Assembly: GCA_016716465.1 (NCBI GenBank)
Contig: JADJWH010000007.1
Coordinates: 1-64,000 of the forward strand
Direction of reading: 5' to 3'
From: Gammaproteobacteria bacterium
Lineage (GTDB): Bacteria > Pseudomonadota > Gammaproteobacteria > SZUA-140
DNA length: 64,000 nt
In this document: positions 24,770 to 33,273 of the stretch, one piece after another
Position numbering within the stretch: the first letter of the stretch is position 1
Layout of the letters: every line of letters starts with the position of its first letter
Made by a program: the position numbers and the translations under genes
The notes under the pieces: model-generated
The model's input: the letters and a program-made list of their open reading frames with translations, nothing else
Databases searched by the model: none
Told to the model about the DNA's origin: nothing

Positions 24770-27528
24770 GGCGTCAGTGGCCTAGGTTTTCAGCGGCGGT
24801 CATTGCGGGTTTGTGCCTGCTCTCGGGGCCGCTCGAGGCGGCCAAGATCTCCGACGTCAGCAACACCAAGCACAATTTCTCGGCCACCGTGACGCCCGCA
24901 GGCGTCACGCGCACCGCGTCCGCCACCAGTGAATCGCAGATCTGCGCCTTCTGCCATACTCCGCACGGCGCCCTCGATGCTGACCAGGCGCCGAAGGCGC
25001 CGCTGTGGAACCGCCAGTTGTCGCAGGCGACCTACATCCCCTACGACTCCACCTCGCTGGACGCCGCCGACCTCGATCAACCGGGCGGCAAGTCGAAGCT
25101 GTGCCTGTCCTGTCACGACGGCACCATCGCGCTCGGCACCGTCAACGTGCTCAACCGCACCGATCACCTGAGCCAGCCGATCGCCTTCCAGGGCACCAGC
25201 AATTCACCGGCCGGCACCATACCGGAAGGCCTGGGATCCACCACCGGCTTCACGCGCCGGATTGGCGTCGACCTGACCAACGACCATCCGATCTCCTTCA
25301 CCTACGACAGCGCGCAGGCCGCGCGCGACGGCGAACTCTACAATCCCACCATTCCGCACCAGCGCGTCTACGAGCGCACGCGCATCAGCGCGCCGGAACC
25401 GCCCCAGCCGGCGATGCCGCAGGGCAACTATCTGCCGCTGGAGCGCGACGCGCTCGGCGCCGGGCCCAAGGTCGAGTGCATCAGCTGCCACGATCCGCAC
25501 ATCCGCTCGGACGTGCCCGGCGAGAACATCAAGTTCCTGCGCGCCAACCGCTTCCAGAGCGCGACCCCGGTCGAGAGCCAGTTCGACGGCAACCGCGACA
25601 TCATCTGCCTCGCCTGCCACGAGAAGGCGGGCTGGGTCGGTTCGGCGCATGCCAATCCCGCCGTCGCGGACGAGCGCTATTTCGATGCGGCCGCCGACCT
25701 GCGCGAGTTTCCGCGCGACACCCGCGTGTGGCAGGCCGCCTGCCTCAACTGCCATGATCCACACACCGTGCAGGGCGCCCGCCGCATCCTGCGCGAGGGC
25801 ACCGACTCGGCGCTGCAGACCGACCCCGCGACCGGCGGTCAGTTCAAGCAGGGCGGCAATCCGGGTGTCGAATACGTGTGTTACGCCTGTCACGGTGATC
25901 CCGCCAACGGCCTGCCGTCGGCACAGACCCTGCAGGGCCAGATCAACCCGAGCAACAATACCGCCTTTGAAGTACCGGACATCGAGACCGATTTCACGAC
26001 GATGCTGCGCCACATGCCGATCTCCAGCGCGGATCAGCTTGCAGGCCAGGAACTGCACAGCATAGGTACCGGCAACCCGGCCACGCAGGGGGGTGACCGA
26101 CTCGGCCAGGACTTCATCGAATCGCGCGAGCTCCTCGGCTTTGGCACCACCCCCTTCAACCGCCACGCCGAGTGCACCGACTGTCACAACCCGCATCGCG
26201 TGGCCAAGACGCGGCTGTTCAACGACGACAACACGGTGCCCGCCGCGGCCGGCACGCACAGCCACGAGGGCGTTGCAGCCCACAGCAACCTTGCCTCCGG
26301 TGTACTGCGCGGGATCTGGGGCGTGGAGCCGACGGCCTGGAGCTCGACCGCCTTCGGTTCCGAACCGCTGGAATCCGCCTTCGAGGTCAAGCGCGGCGAT
26401 CCCGGCACCGGCGGCAGCACGGACGTCAGCGCGTCGTATCTGACGCGCGAATACCAGTTGTGCCTGAAGTGCCACAGCAATTACGCCTACGGCAGCACCC
26501 CGCCGCCGCTGGGCTATACCTCGGGACTGACGCCGGCCGGCACCAACGCGCTGTTCACCTATACCAACCAGGCGATGGAATACCAGTCGCCGGTGGATCA
26601 CATGGGCGAGGGCACGCCCGCGACGCCGACCGGCGCATACGCCGCCGGTGCGGCCTGCACGACCAGCACGGTGGACGGCAACGGGACCCCGCTCGTCATC
26701 AACGGCCGGCTTGACCCGCAGGGCAACTGCAGCGATTACGTCAACGACAATCACCGCTCCTGGCACCCGGTGATGCGCGAGACCGGTCGCACCCCGGTGG
26801 TGCGCAACGCCGACGCCAACGACTGGCGCGCGCCGTTCAACGCGGCGGTCGGCACCCAGACCATGTACTGCACCGACTGTCACGGCTCGCGCACCGAGGG
26901 CAATACCGTGGTGCCGGTCAACGGCGAGAACGGCTTCCCGTGGGGCCCGCACGGTTCCAACGAGAACTTCCTGCTCAAGGGACGCTGGGACGATCAGACC
27001 GGCGAGAACACCACGAACTTCGCCAATGAGGCCGATCCGAGCAACGGCCTGTGCTTCCGCTGCCACGACCCCAAGCAGTACGCGCGCACGGCGATATCGC
27101 CCGATCCGCAGGTGTTGCCGAGCGGTTTCCGCCGCCAGGTCGGTGGTGGCGGCTGCCTGCAGTTCATGGGCCTGAACCTGCATGTCGGCCACGCCTCGGT
27201 GGTGAGCAACTTCCGCTGCACCTACTGTCATGTCGCCATTCCGCACGGCTGGAAGAACAAGGTCTTCCTGGCCAACCTGAACGACGTCGGGCTCGAGGCC
27301 GCGCTGCCCGCCGGCACCCAGGTGCGCTATTCCGGATTCCCGCAGTCGGGCACCGGGCGTTATTACCAGGGGCCGTATTACAACGGCGCCGCGCTCAAGG
27401 TGCGCAAGTTCGCGCGCAGCGGCGAATGGCTGGACGTCAACTGCGGCTCGGCCGGCGCCCCCGGCAACGCCATCGCCGGGGTGAACTGGATGAACAACAG
27501 CGGCGAGGCCTGCGTGAACATGCCATGA
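24766..27528 (+). CDS. 11-heme c-type cytochrome, candidate extracellular or outer-membrane conduit protein
   Basis: A 920-residue exported protein with eleven CXXCH motifs: CAFCH, CLSCH, CISCH, CLACH, CLNCH, CYACH, CTDCH, CLKCH, CTDCH, CFRCH and CYCH-type CTYCH. The signal peptide ends at LEA|AK and the mature start NTKHNFS is shared with the tetra- and pentaheme proteins. Several motifs continue as CHDPH or CHNPH, the doubled-CXXCH style. At least five other cysteines (GAACTT, GNCSD, GGGCLQ, VNCGS, EACVN) could make disulfides. The C-terminal stretch after CHVAIPHGW resembles large Geobacter-type cytochromes, as I recall them. The flanking NHL genes, isomerase, barrel and private heme lyase support a role in long-range or extracellular electron transfer. 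Assembly into filaments is speculation. Confidence 0.88.
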   Translation: MRRQWPRFSAAVIAGLCLLSGPLEAAKISDVSNTKHNFSATVTPAGVTRTASATSESQICAFCHTPHGALDADQAPKAPLWNRQLSQATYIPYDSTSLDAADLDQPGGKSKLCLSCHDGTIALGTVNVLNRTDHLSQPIAFQGTSNSPAGTIPEGLGSTTGFTRRIGVDLTNDHPISFTYDSAQAARDGELYNPTIPHQRVYERTRISAPEPPQPAMPQGNYLPLERDALGAGPKVECISCHDPHIRSDVPGENIKFLRANRFQSATPVESQFDGNRDIICLACHEKAGWVGSAHANPAVADERYFDAAADLREFPRDTRVWQAACLNCHDPHTVQGARRILREGTDSALQTDPATGGQFKQGGNPGVEYVCYACHGDPANGLPSAQTLQGQINPSNNTAFEVPDIETDFTTMLRHMPISSADQLAGQELHSIGTGNPATQGGDRLGQDFIESRELLGFGTTPFNRHAECTDCHNPHRVAKTRLFNDDNTVPAAAGTHSHEGVAAHSNLASGVLRGIWGVEPTAWSSTAFGSEPLESAFEVKRGDPGTGGSTDVSASYLTREYQLCLKCHSNYAYGSTPPPLGYTSGLTPAGTNALFTYTNQAMEYQSPVDHMGEGTPATPTGAYAAGAACTTSTVDGNGTPLVINGRLDPQGNCSDYVNDNHRSWHPVMRETGRTPVVRNADANDWRAPFNAAVGTQTMYCTDCHGSRTEGNTVVPVNGENGFPWGPHGSNENFLLKGRWDDQTGENTTNFANEADPSNGLCFRCHDPKQYARTAISPDPQVLPSGFRRQVGGGGCLQFMGLNLHVGHASVVSNFRCTYCHVAIPHGWKNKVFLANLNDVGLEAALPAGTQVRYSGFPQSGTGRYYQGPYYNGAALKVRKFARSGEWLDVNCGSAGAPGNAIAGVNWMNNSGEACVNMP

Positions 27529-28553
27529 TGAAGCGCCTGCGCCAGCTCGCCTCGCTGCGCCTGACACTGGCAGGTATGGGACTGCTCGGTGTCGGGGCCG
27601 CGCTGTCCTACGACAACCCGGTCGGCACGCCGGTATGGGTCCTGGTCATCCCGCTCGCACTGCTCTCCGTCAATCTGTTCGCCGCCATCCTCAGCAACCC
27701 CCATATCAACCGCCGCGGCGGCCTGCTGCTGTTCCATGTCGGTCTGCTGCTCATCGTCGTGCTCGCCGCCGTCGGCCGCCTCACGCGCATGGAGGGCCGC
27801 ATCGAGCTGACCGAAGGCACCGCCTTCGCGGCCGAGGACCTGACCGAGATCCGGCAGGGGCCGTGGCACGCCGGGGCGCTGGAGCGCGTGCAATTCGTGC
27901 AGGGTCCCTATACGGTGGACTACACCACCGGCATGGCGCGCGGGCCCACGCGCAGCCAGGTCCTGATCCCCGACGGCGGGGGCGGCTGGGAGCGGCGCAT
28001 CGTCGGAGACGACACCCCGCTGGTGCTCGAGAGCTATCGTTTCTACACCACCTTCAACAAGGGATTCGCCCCGATCCTGAGCTGGATTCCCGATCAGGGC
28101 GCGCCGGTGACCGGATCGGTGCACATGCCGCCCTATCCATTGTTCGAACATCGCCAGGCCAATCGCTGGACGCCGCCGGGGACCGGGGAAATCCGTTTCT
28201 GGCTGCAGCTCGAGACCGGCATGGATCCGGCGGCCGACTGGAGACTCGATCCGGTGAACAGCTCCGGCGTGCTGGTCGTGCGCAGCGCCGACGAGCGCCG
28301 GGTGGAGCTCAAGCCCGGTGAATCGCTGCGCCTCGACGGCGGCGTGTTGCGTTACGAGCGGCTGTCGAGCTGGATGGGCTACAAGCTGTACTACGATCCG
28401 ACCCTGCACTGGCTGTTCATCGCGGCCATGGTCACCGTATTCGGTCTCGCCGCCCACTTCTGGCGCAAGTTCGGCGCGGTACAGGCTTATGCCGCGGCCC
28501 AGGAGGCGGCGAAGAGCCAGTCGCCGGGTGACATGGGGGGCAAGGCCGCATGA
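27525..28553 (+). CDS. resB: System II cytochrome c biogenesis protein ResB/Ccs1-like
   Basis: A 342-residue membrane protein. Three N-terminal helices (~5-25, ~30-52, ~58-82) are followed by a large periplasmic domain (~85-285) and a C-terminal helix (LFIAAMVTVFGLAAHFW). This is the ResB layout; at 342 residues it is shorter than typical ~450-residue versions. ResB and CcsA together form the System II synthase that joins heme to exported CXXCH apoproteins. It starts with tandem ATGs overlapping the 11-heme stop (ATGA), and its end overlaps ccsA in the same way. The tight linkage suggests it serves the cytochromes encoded here, although the genome also has System I at 41 kb. Confidence 0.85.
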   Translation: MMKRLRQLASLRLTLAGMGLLGVGAALSYDNPVGTPVWVLVIPLALLSVNLFAAILSNPHINRRGGLLLFHVGLLLIVVLAAVGRLTRMEGRIELTEGTAFAAEDLTEIRQGPWHAGALERVQFVQGPYTVDYTTGMARGPTRSQVLIPDGGGGWERRIVGDDTPLVLESYRFYTTFNKGFAPILSWIPDQGAPVTGSVHMPPYPLFEHRQANRWTPPGTGEIRFWLQLETGMDPAADWRLDPVNSSGVLVVRSADERRVELKPGESLRLDGGVLRYERLSSWMGYKLYYDPTLHWLFIAAMVTVFGLAAHFWRKFGAVQAYAAAQEAAKSQSPGDMGGKAA

Positions 28554-29401
28554 ACGACGGGACCTTCATCACGGAACTGCCCTGGCTCTATGCCGGCCTC
28601 GGCGCCTATGCGCTCGCGACCCTGCTCAGCTTCCGGGCGCTGGCGCGCAGCGGCCCCGCCGGCGCGGCCCTGACCCGCACCCACGAACCCTTCGTGCTCA
28701 GTCTGTCCACCGCCGGCGTGCTCCTGCTCGCCATTGCGCTGGCCGAGCGCTGGGTGCGCATCGGCCACGGACCCTTCGTGAATCTGTTCGAACTGCTGAT
28801 CAGCCAGCTGTTCAGCCTGGGCCTGGTCTACACCATTGTGTACTGGCGTCTGCCGCTGCTGCGTCCCACCGCGGTCGTGGTGTTCCCGGCGATCTGGGTC
28901 CTCGGGGTATGGGTGCTGCTGCTGGATCCGGCGGGCGCGCCCTATCCGCCGACCTATCACAACAAGTGGCTGTGGGCCCACGTCGGTTTCGGCAAATTCT
29001 TCCTCGCCTTCTGCCTGGTCGGCAGTGGTCTCGCCGGCATCATCCTGCTGCGCGGGGTGCGCCGGCTCGCGCCGCTGTTCCGCCACATGCCGGCCGATAG
29101 CATCCTCGATACCGTGGCGTGGCGCTTTATGTTGCTGGCGCTGGTGTTCGACAGCCTGATGCTGATCGCGGGCGCCGTGTGGGCGCAGGACGCCTGGGGG
29201 CGTTACTGGGCCTGGGACGCGCTGGAGACCTCGGCCTTTCTCAACTGGCTGCTGCTCGGCGCCTCGATTCATGCACGGGCGACGTACCGTATCCCGATGC
29301 GCGTCACCTCGATGCTGATCCTTGTGATCTTCGTGTTCGCCTTCCTGACCTACTTCGGCACGCCCTTCTACAGCGAGGCGGCGCACAAGGGCGTGATATG
29401 A
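28550..29401 (+). CDS. ccsA: System II heme-handling protein CcsA
   Basis: A 283-residue polytopic protein with about eight helices. The tryptophan-rich heme-handling motif is WGRYWAWDALETSAFLNW (near 215-232). His residues in HKWLWAH-type segments (YHNKWLWAHVGFG) and SIHARATY are candidate heme ligands. With ResB it exports and attaches heme. The start overlaps resB by four bases (ATGA) and the stop overlaps the TPR gene by four bases. It is of the heme-handling (WWD) family, the same superfamily as ccmC and ccmF elsewhere in this window. Confidence 0.9.
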   Translation: MNDGTFITELPWLYAGLGAYALATLLSFRALARSGPAGAALTRTHEPFVLSLSTAGVLLLAIALAERWVRIGHGPFVNLFELLISQLFSLGLVYTIVYWRLPLLRPTAVVVFPAIWVLGVWVLLLDPAGAPYPPTYHNKWLWAHVGFGKFFLAFCLVGSGLAGIILLRGVRRLAPLFRHMPADSILDTVAWRFMLLALVFDSLMLIAGAVWAQDAWGRYWAWDALETSAFLNWLLLGASIHARATYRIPMRVTSMLILVIFVFAFLTYFGTPFYSEAAHKGVI

Positions 29402-30093
29402 GCCGCCACAGCCACGAATCCGCGGTCTCGTCGCTGTCGCTGGTGCTGGTCGGCGTGCTGGCCTCCGCGCTCGTCATGATGGCGACGCAACCGGATCTGG
29501 CCCGTCTCAGCGCCTCGGCCTCCGCCGCGAGCGGCTGGATCGAATTCGGCGCGCGGGCCCGGCAGGCGGCGCTGCGCGATCCGCGCCTCGCCACGATCGA
29601 CCTGCGCTTCCAGCAGGGTGTCGTGATGCTGCACGCCCGGCGCTACGACGAGGCGGTGACCGCCTTCCACGAGGTGCTCAAGCTCTCGCCCCGCTTGGTG
29701 GACGCGCAGGTCAACATGGGTTACGCGCTGCTTGGCCTGCAGCGTAACGAGGCGGCTCGCGACTTCTTTCTGACCGCGATCGACCTGCGGCCCTACCAGG
29801 GCAACGCCTACTGGGGCCTTGCAACCGCGCTGGAGAATCTCGGCGACATTCCGGGCGCGCTCGGCGCGATGCGCACCTATATTCATCTCGCCCCGGCGGA
29901 CGATCCCTATGTGCGGCGCGCGCGTGCGGCCTTGTGGGAATGGGACGCACAGATCGCGCGCGGGCCCTTGCCCGAGGCGGAGGCCGAGTGGATGCGCCGG
30001 CGCGGGGAGGAATGGGACGCGCGCAATCGTCCCGATGTCGACGCCCCGGCCGCGCCCGCGCGTCAGGGCATCCCGGTCCGGGACCTCGAGTAA
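29398..30093 (+). CDS. membrane-anchored TPR protein of the System II cluster
   Basis: A 231-residue protein with one N-terminal helix (~10-30, LSLVLVGVLASALVMM) and about three TPR repeats (~60-165: FQQGVVMLHARRYDEAVTAF, VNMGYALLGLQRNEAARDFF, YWGLATALENLGDIPGALGAM). It overlaps ccsA by ATGA. In System I, the TPR protein CcmI captures apocytochromes for the heme lyase; this gene is in the matching place for System II. I infer an apocytochrome chaperone role, which would be unusual for a System II locus. No other domain is visible. The tail is charged and Pro-rich. Confidence 0.7.
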   Translation: MSRHSHESAVSSLSLVLVGVLASALVMMATQPDLARLSASASAASGWIEFGARARQAALRDPRLATIDLRFQQGVVMLHARRYDEAVTAFHEVLKLSPRLVDAQVNMGYALLGLQRNEAARDFFLTAIDLRPYQGNAYWGLATALENLGDIPGALGAMRTYIHLAPADDPYVRRARAALWEWDAQIARGPLPEAEAEWMRRRGEEWDARNRPDVDAPAAPARQGIPVRDLE

Positions 30094-30222
30094 ATCTCCC
30101 GCCGGCAGGCGCGCCCGGCGTCATGTTCGTATCGCGAGACTGATTCGGTGGTGAGGAGTGACGGAAGCGGCCCGTCGGCGTGCCGTGGGCCTTGGGCGAG
30201 TCGGCGGAGGAGAGGGAAAGTC

Positions 30223-30873
30223 ATGGGTGTGATCGGACGATGGGGCGTCGGGATCCTGTTCCTGCTGGCGGCATGCGCCGCGGGTCATGCCGACGATGAC
30301 AGCCATGGCATCCGTGCCGGGACCAACTACAAGGAAATCACCACGCCGCAGCCGACGGCGGCGCCGGCCGGCAAGGTCGAGGTGATCGAGTTCCTGTGGT
30401 ACGACTGCCAGACCTGTTACGTGATGCAGCCTCTGCTCGAGCGCTGGCTGGCGGAGAACCGTGATCGCGTGGCATACAGCCGCGTGCCCGCGGTGACCGG
30501 GGACAACATGATCTATTTCGCGCGCGTGTTCTACGCCGCCAACACCCTAGGCGTGCTGGACCAGGCCACCCCGGCGCTGTTCGCCGCCATCCACCGCTAT
30601 GCCCGCCCGCTCGATACTGACGAAAAGCTGGTCGAGTTCTTCGGCGACCTCGGCATCGAGCGCGCCCGCTTCCTCAGCGTGTTCCGCAACAGCGGCACGA
30701 TGGCCAAGGTGCGCGAGGCGCAGGTGATGAACCGGCGCTACGATGTGCAGGGCGCGCCGACACTGGTCATCGGCGGCAGGTACCGCATCGATCCCACCAT
30801 GGTGGCGAGTCCGGAGGCGATGATCGAGGAACTCGACTTCCTCGTTCAGCGGCAACTGAAGGGCGATAAATAA
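30223..30873 (+). CDS. periplasmic DsbA-like thiol:disulfide oxidoreductase (CQTC)
   Basis: A 216-residue exported protein. GGAGGAGAGGG precedes the ATG at 30223 and the signal peptide ends near CAAGHA|DD. It has a thioredoxin fold with an inserted helical domain. The active site is C62-Q-T-C65 in FLWYDCQTCYVMQP and the cis-Pro loop is VQGAPTLVI. DsbA itself uses CPHC; the variant here may alter redox potential. It lies 130 bases after the TPR gene and completes the cluster. I infer that it oxidises or isomerises cysteines of the exported cytochromes, perhaps including the non-heme cysteines of the 11-heme protein. Confidence 0.8.
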   Translation: MGVIGRWGVGILFLLAACAAGHADDDSHGIRAGTNYKEITTPQPTAAPAGKVEVIEFLWYDCQTCYVMQPLLERWLAENRDRVAYSRVPAVTGDNMIYFARVFYAANTLGVLDQATPALFAAIHRYARPLDTDEKLVEFFGDLGIERARFLSVFRNSGTMAKVREAQVMNRRYDVQGAPTLVIGGRYRIDPTMVASPEAMIEELDFLVQRQLKGDK

Positions 30874-30884
30874 AGCCGGGGACT

Positions 30885-30909
30885 GGGGACGGACTTAACG
30901 TCCGTCCCC
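30885..30909. repeat. GGGGAC-family hairpin, copy 1
   Basis: A 10-bp perfect stem GGGGACGGAC/GTCCGTCCCC around TTAAC. It lies between the convergent dsbA-like and msrA genes and contains the msrA stop codon (30895-30897). It can act as a bidirectional terminator. Four more members lie at 31609, 50265, 53608 and 60487. Confidence 0.85.
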
Positions 30910-31584
30910 GGTCTTGACGTCGGCGAGGTACAGCTCCGGGAACTGCCGGCTCAGATTGCGGACCTTGGGCGCGTCGTTGATCACGATGTACGGTTCGTCG
31001 GGATGGCGCTCGGCGTAATCCTGGTGATGCGGTTCCGCGATGTAATAGGCCTGCAGCGGCACCACCTGCGTGACGATCGGGTCCGGAAAGGCGTCGGCCT
31101 GTTCCAGTTGGGCGATGTAGGCCTGGGCCACGCGTCTCTGCGCCTCGCTGGTGTAGAAGATGGCGGAGCGGTACTGCGTGCCACGGTCCGGGCCCTGCCG
31201 GTTGAGCTGCGTGGGATCGTGGGCGACCGAGAAGTAGATCTGCAGCAGCGTGCCGTAGCTCACCTGTGCCGGGTCGAAGGTGATCTCGACCGATTCCGCG
31301 TGCCCCGTCCGCCCCGAGCTGACCATGCGGTAGCGGGCGGTCTCCGCCGAGCCGCCCGCATAGCCCGCGCTGACGTCGATGACGCCCCTGACATGCCGGT
31401 ACACCGACTGCATGCCCCAGAAACAGCCGCCGGCGAGGACGGCGGTCTCGTGCCCGGGGGCCGTCGCGGGGGAGTCGACGAGCGGTGCCGGCAGCGGTGT
31501 CGCGGCCTGCGCGCAGGCGAGCAGGGCGACCAGCGGAAGCGCGGTCAACAAGGGAAACAACCTGTTCTGAGCGGAATGTGTCAT
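30895..31584 (-). CDS. msrA: exported peptide methionine sulfoxide reductase A
   Basis: A 229-residue protein. AAAGGAG precedes the ATG at 31584. The N-terminus is an export signal with a possible lipobox (VALLAC, Cys24), so this MsrA acts in the periplasm. The catalytic Cys54 is in GGCFWGM. Family segments EITFDPAQVSYGTLLQIYFSVAHDPTQLNRQGPDRGTQYRSAIFY and YHQDY-type EPHHQDY are intact (quoted in pieces of the conserved core only). It reduces S-methionine sulfoxides. It follows msrB and dipZ on the same strand. DipZ is the likely source of reducing power. The last bases and stop are formed by a repeat hairpin. Confidence 0.92.
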   Translation of the reverse strand: MTHSAQNRLFPLLTALPLVALLACAQAATPLPAPLVDSPATAPGHETAVLAGGCFWGMQSVYRHVRGVIDVSAGYAGGSAETARYRMVSSGRTGHAESVEITFDPAQVSYGTLLQIYFSVAHDPTQLNRQGPDRGTQYRSAIFYTSEAQRRVAQAYIAQLEQADAFPDPIVTQVVPLQAYYIAEPHHQDYAERHPDEPYIVINDAPKVRNLSRQFPELYLADVKTGDGR

Positions 31585-31608
31585 GGCGATGGCTCCTTTC
31601 TATCTTTC

Positions 31609-31633
31609 GGGGACGGACTTCAAGTCCGTCCCC
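31609..31633. repeat. GGGGAC-family hairpin, copy 2
   Basis: GGGGACGGACTT and AAGTCCGTCCCC, a 12-bp perfect stem around a single C, lie in the 49-base gap between msrB and msrA. Its right arm ends one base short of the msrB stop codon (31634-31636). It could lower msrA expression relative to msrB. Confidence 0.85.
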
Positions 31634-32245
31634 TCAGGCCACAGGTACAAACTTCAACGCGACCGAATTGATGCAGTAACGCAGCCCGGTCGGTCGCGGG
31701 CCGTCGTCGAATACATGGCCCAGGTGGGCATCGCAGCGCCGGCACGACACCGCGGTGCGGATCATGCCGAAGCTGCGGTCCGCCGTTTCGACGATGTTCT
31801 GCGCGGCCAGCGGTTCCCAGAAGCTCGGCCAGCCGGTGCGCGAATCGAACTTGGTCGCCGTGGAGAACAGCGCGGTATCGCAGCAGATGCAGCGGTACAA
31901 CCCGTCATCGTGCAGGTTCCAGTAGGCGCCGCTGTAGGCGCGTTCGGTGCCCTCGTGGCGCGTTACCTGGTAGGCCAGCGACGACAACTGCGCGCGCCAT
32001 TCCTGATCGGACTTCACGATCTTTTCGACGCGTTGTGCTTCCAGCGGCTGGCCGGCGGCGGAGACCGGGACAATCCATACCCAGTGGTCACCGGGGACTA
32101 CGTCCGGCGCGGGCGCATCCGCGGCGAGCAGGCCGCGCCCGCGGTAGGCGGCGAACGCGACGAGGGCGCCGGCGGCCGCGACAAGAACGCGGCGGCGTGT
32201 CAGTCGGGGGGAGGTCGGGTCCGATTCAATGGGTGCGTGCGGCAT
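31634..32245 (-). CDS. msrB: exported peptide methionine sulfoxide reductase B
   Basis: A 203-residue protein. AGGAGG precedes the ATG at 32245. The N-terminus has a twin-arginine-like signal (LTRRRVLVAAAGALVAFAAY). The zinc-binding pairs CICC and CRRC and the catalytic C191 (GLRYCINS) are in place, with the family segments RTGWPSFWEP and AHLGHVFDDGPRPTGLRYC. It reduces R-methionine sulfoxides. Tat export would mean it folds with zinc before leaving the cytoplasm. It is 17 bases downstream of the dipZ stop, so it belongs to a dipZ-msrB-msrA operon. Confidence 0.92.
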   Translation of the reverse strand: MPHAPIESDPTSPRLTRRRVLVAAAGALVAFAAYRGRGLLAADAPAPDVVPGDHWVWIVPVSAAGQPLEAQRVEKIVKSDQEWRAQLSSLAYQVTRHEGTERAYSGAYWNLHDDGLYRCICCDTALFSTATKFDSRTGWPSFWEPLAAQNIVETADRSFGMIRTAVSCRRCDAHLGHVFDDGPRPTGLRYCINSVALKFVPVA

Positions 32246-32262
32246 GATGATCCTCCTGCGGT

Positions 32263-33273
32263 TCAGCCGAAGGTGAAGGCGTAGGCGCGTACGCCCGGAT
32301 CGAGAAACTCGATCTCGAAGGTGCGGTCGCCGATGCGGCTTTCCGCCTGGCGGACGAGCTGGTACAGGCGATGCTCACGGACGACGCCATCGCCGTCCGC
32401 GCCGACGTCGACCCCGTGATCGGCGCCGGGCGGCTGTCCGTCCAGCGTCACGCGGAAGCGCACCGGCTGCTGCGGATCGGTCGGACCCAGCACCAGATGC
32501 AGGTCGCGCGCATGGAAACGGTAGACGATGCGGCCGGGCGGCGCGATCAGCCGCGCGGCCTGGGCGCCCACCTTCCATTCGCCGGCGAGGCCCCAGTCGT
32601 TGCGCTCCAGCCCGGAGGGGATGGCGTAGGTCTTCGGTTCGTCCCTGGCGATGCCGTCCGCCGAGGCGAACTGCTTCGCGCGCGCGAACCCGATATAGGT
32701 CTCGGGCGAGCGCCCGGCGCGCTGGCCCGCGGCGGCCTCGGCGCCCGTGCCCTCGGGCTGTACGAACGGTGCCGGTGTCGCCTGGCCGTCGCGTTCCGCG
32801 AGCAGGGTCTGGATCACGGCCTCGGATTCCATGTATTCGCCTTCGCCGAAGTGCTGATGGCGGAGGTGGCCGGACGCGTCGAAGAAATAATGCGCCGGCC
32901 AGTAGCGGTTGCTGAACGAGCGCCAGATGGCGTAATCGTTGTCCAGCGCGACCGGGTAGGTAATGCCGAGGTCGCGCACCGCCTTCTTTACGTTGCCAAG
33001 GTCTTTTTCGAAGGCGAATTCCGGCGTGTGCACGCCGACCACGATGAAGCCGCGGTCCCGATACTTGTCCGCCCAGGCGCGCACATAGGGCAGCGTGCGC
33101 AGGCAGTTGATGCACGAGTAGGTCCAGAAATCGACCAGCACGACCTTGCCGCGGAGCGCAGCCGAGTCCAGCGGGGCGGAATTGAGCCAGGTCGTCGCGC
33201 CGGTGAAATTGAGCAGGGGGTTGAGTTCATTTTCAGACAGGGCGGCGGGCACGGCGCCGGCCGTTGCGGCCAC
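32263..33273 (-). CDS. dipZ: DipZ C-terminal part: TlpA-like thioredoxin plus carbohydrate-binding-like domain
   Basis: This frame encodes the second half of a DipZ protein: a periplasmic thioredoxin domain with the active site DFWTYSCINCLRTLPY (CINC), the segment HTPEFAFEKDLGNVKKAV, and a C-terminal ~150-residue beta domain (ETYIGFARAKQF, LAGEWKVGAQAARLIAPPG) seen in full-length DipZ. There is no signal peptide and no good ribosome site. The given start is a GTG at 33273. Homologous frame sequence extends upstream to ~33,297, where it meets the CcdA-like frame. So the most likely reading is one dipZ gene broken by a one-base shift, by mutation or sequence error. Confidence 0.75.
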   Translation of the reverse strand: MAATAGAVPAALSENELNPLLNFTGATTWLNSAPLDSAALRGKVVLVDFWTYSCINCLRTLPYVRAWADKYRDRGFIVVGVHTPEFAFEKDLGNVKKAVRDLGITYPVALDNDYAIWRSFSNRYWPAHYFFDASGHLRHQHFGEGEYMESEAVIQTLLAERDGQATPAPFVQPEGTGAEAAAGQRAGRSPETYIGFARAKQFASADGIARDEPKTYAIPSGLERNDWGLAGEWKVGAQAARLIAPPGRIVYRFHARDLHLVLGPTDPQQPVRFRVTLDGQPPGADHGVDVGADGDGVVREHRLYQLVRQAESRIGDRTFEIEFLDPGVRAYAFTFG

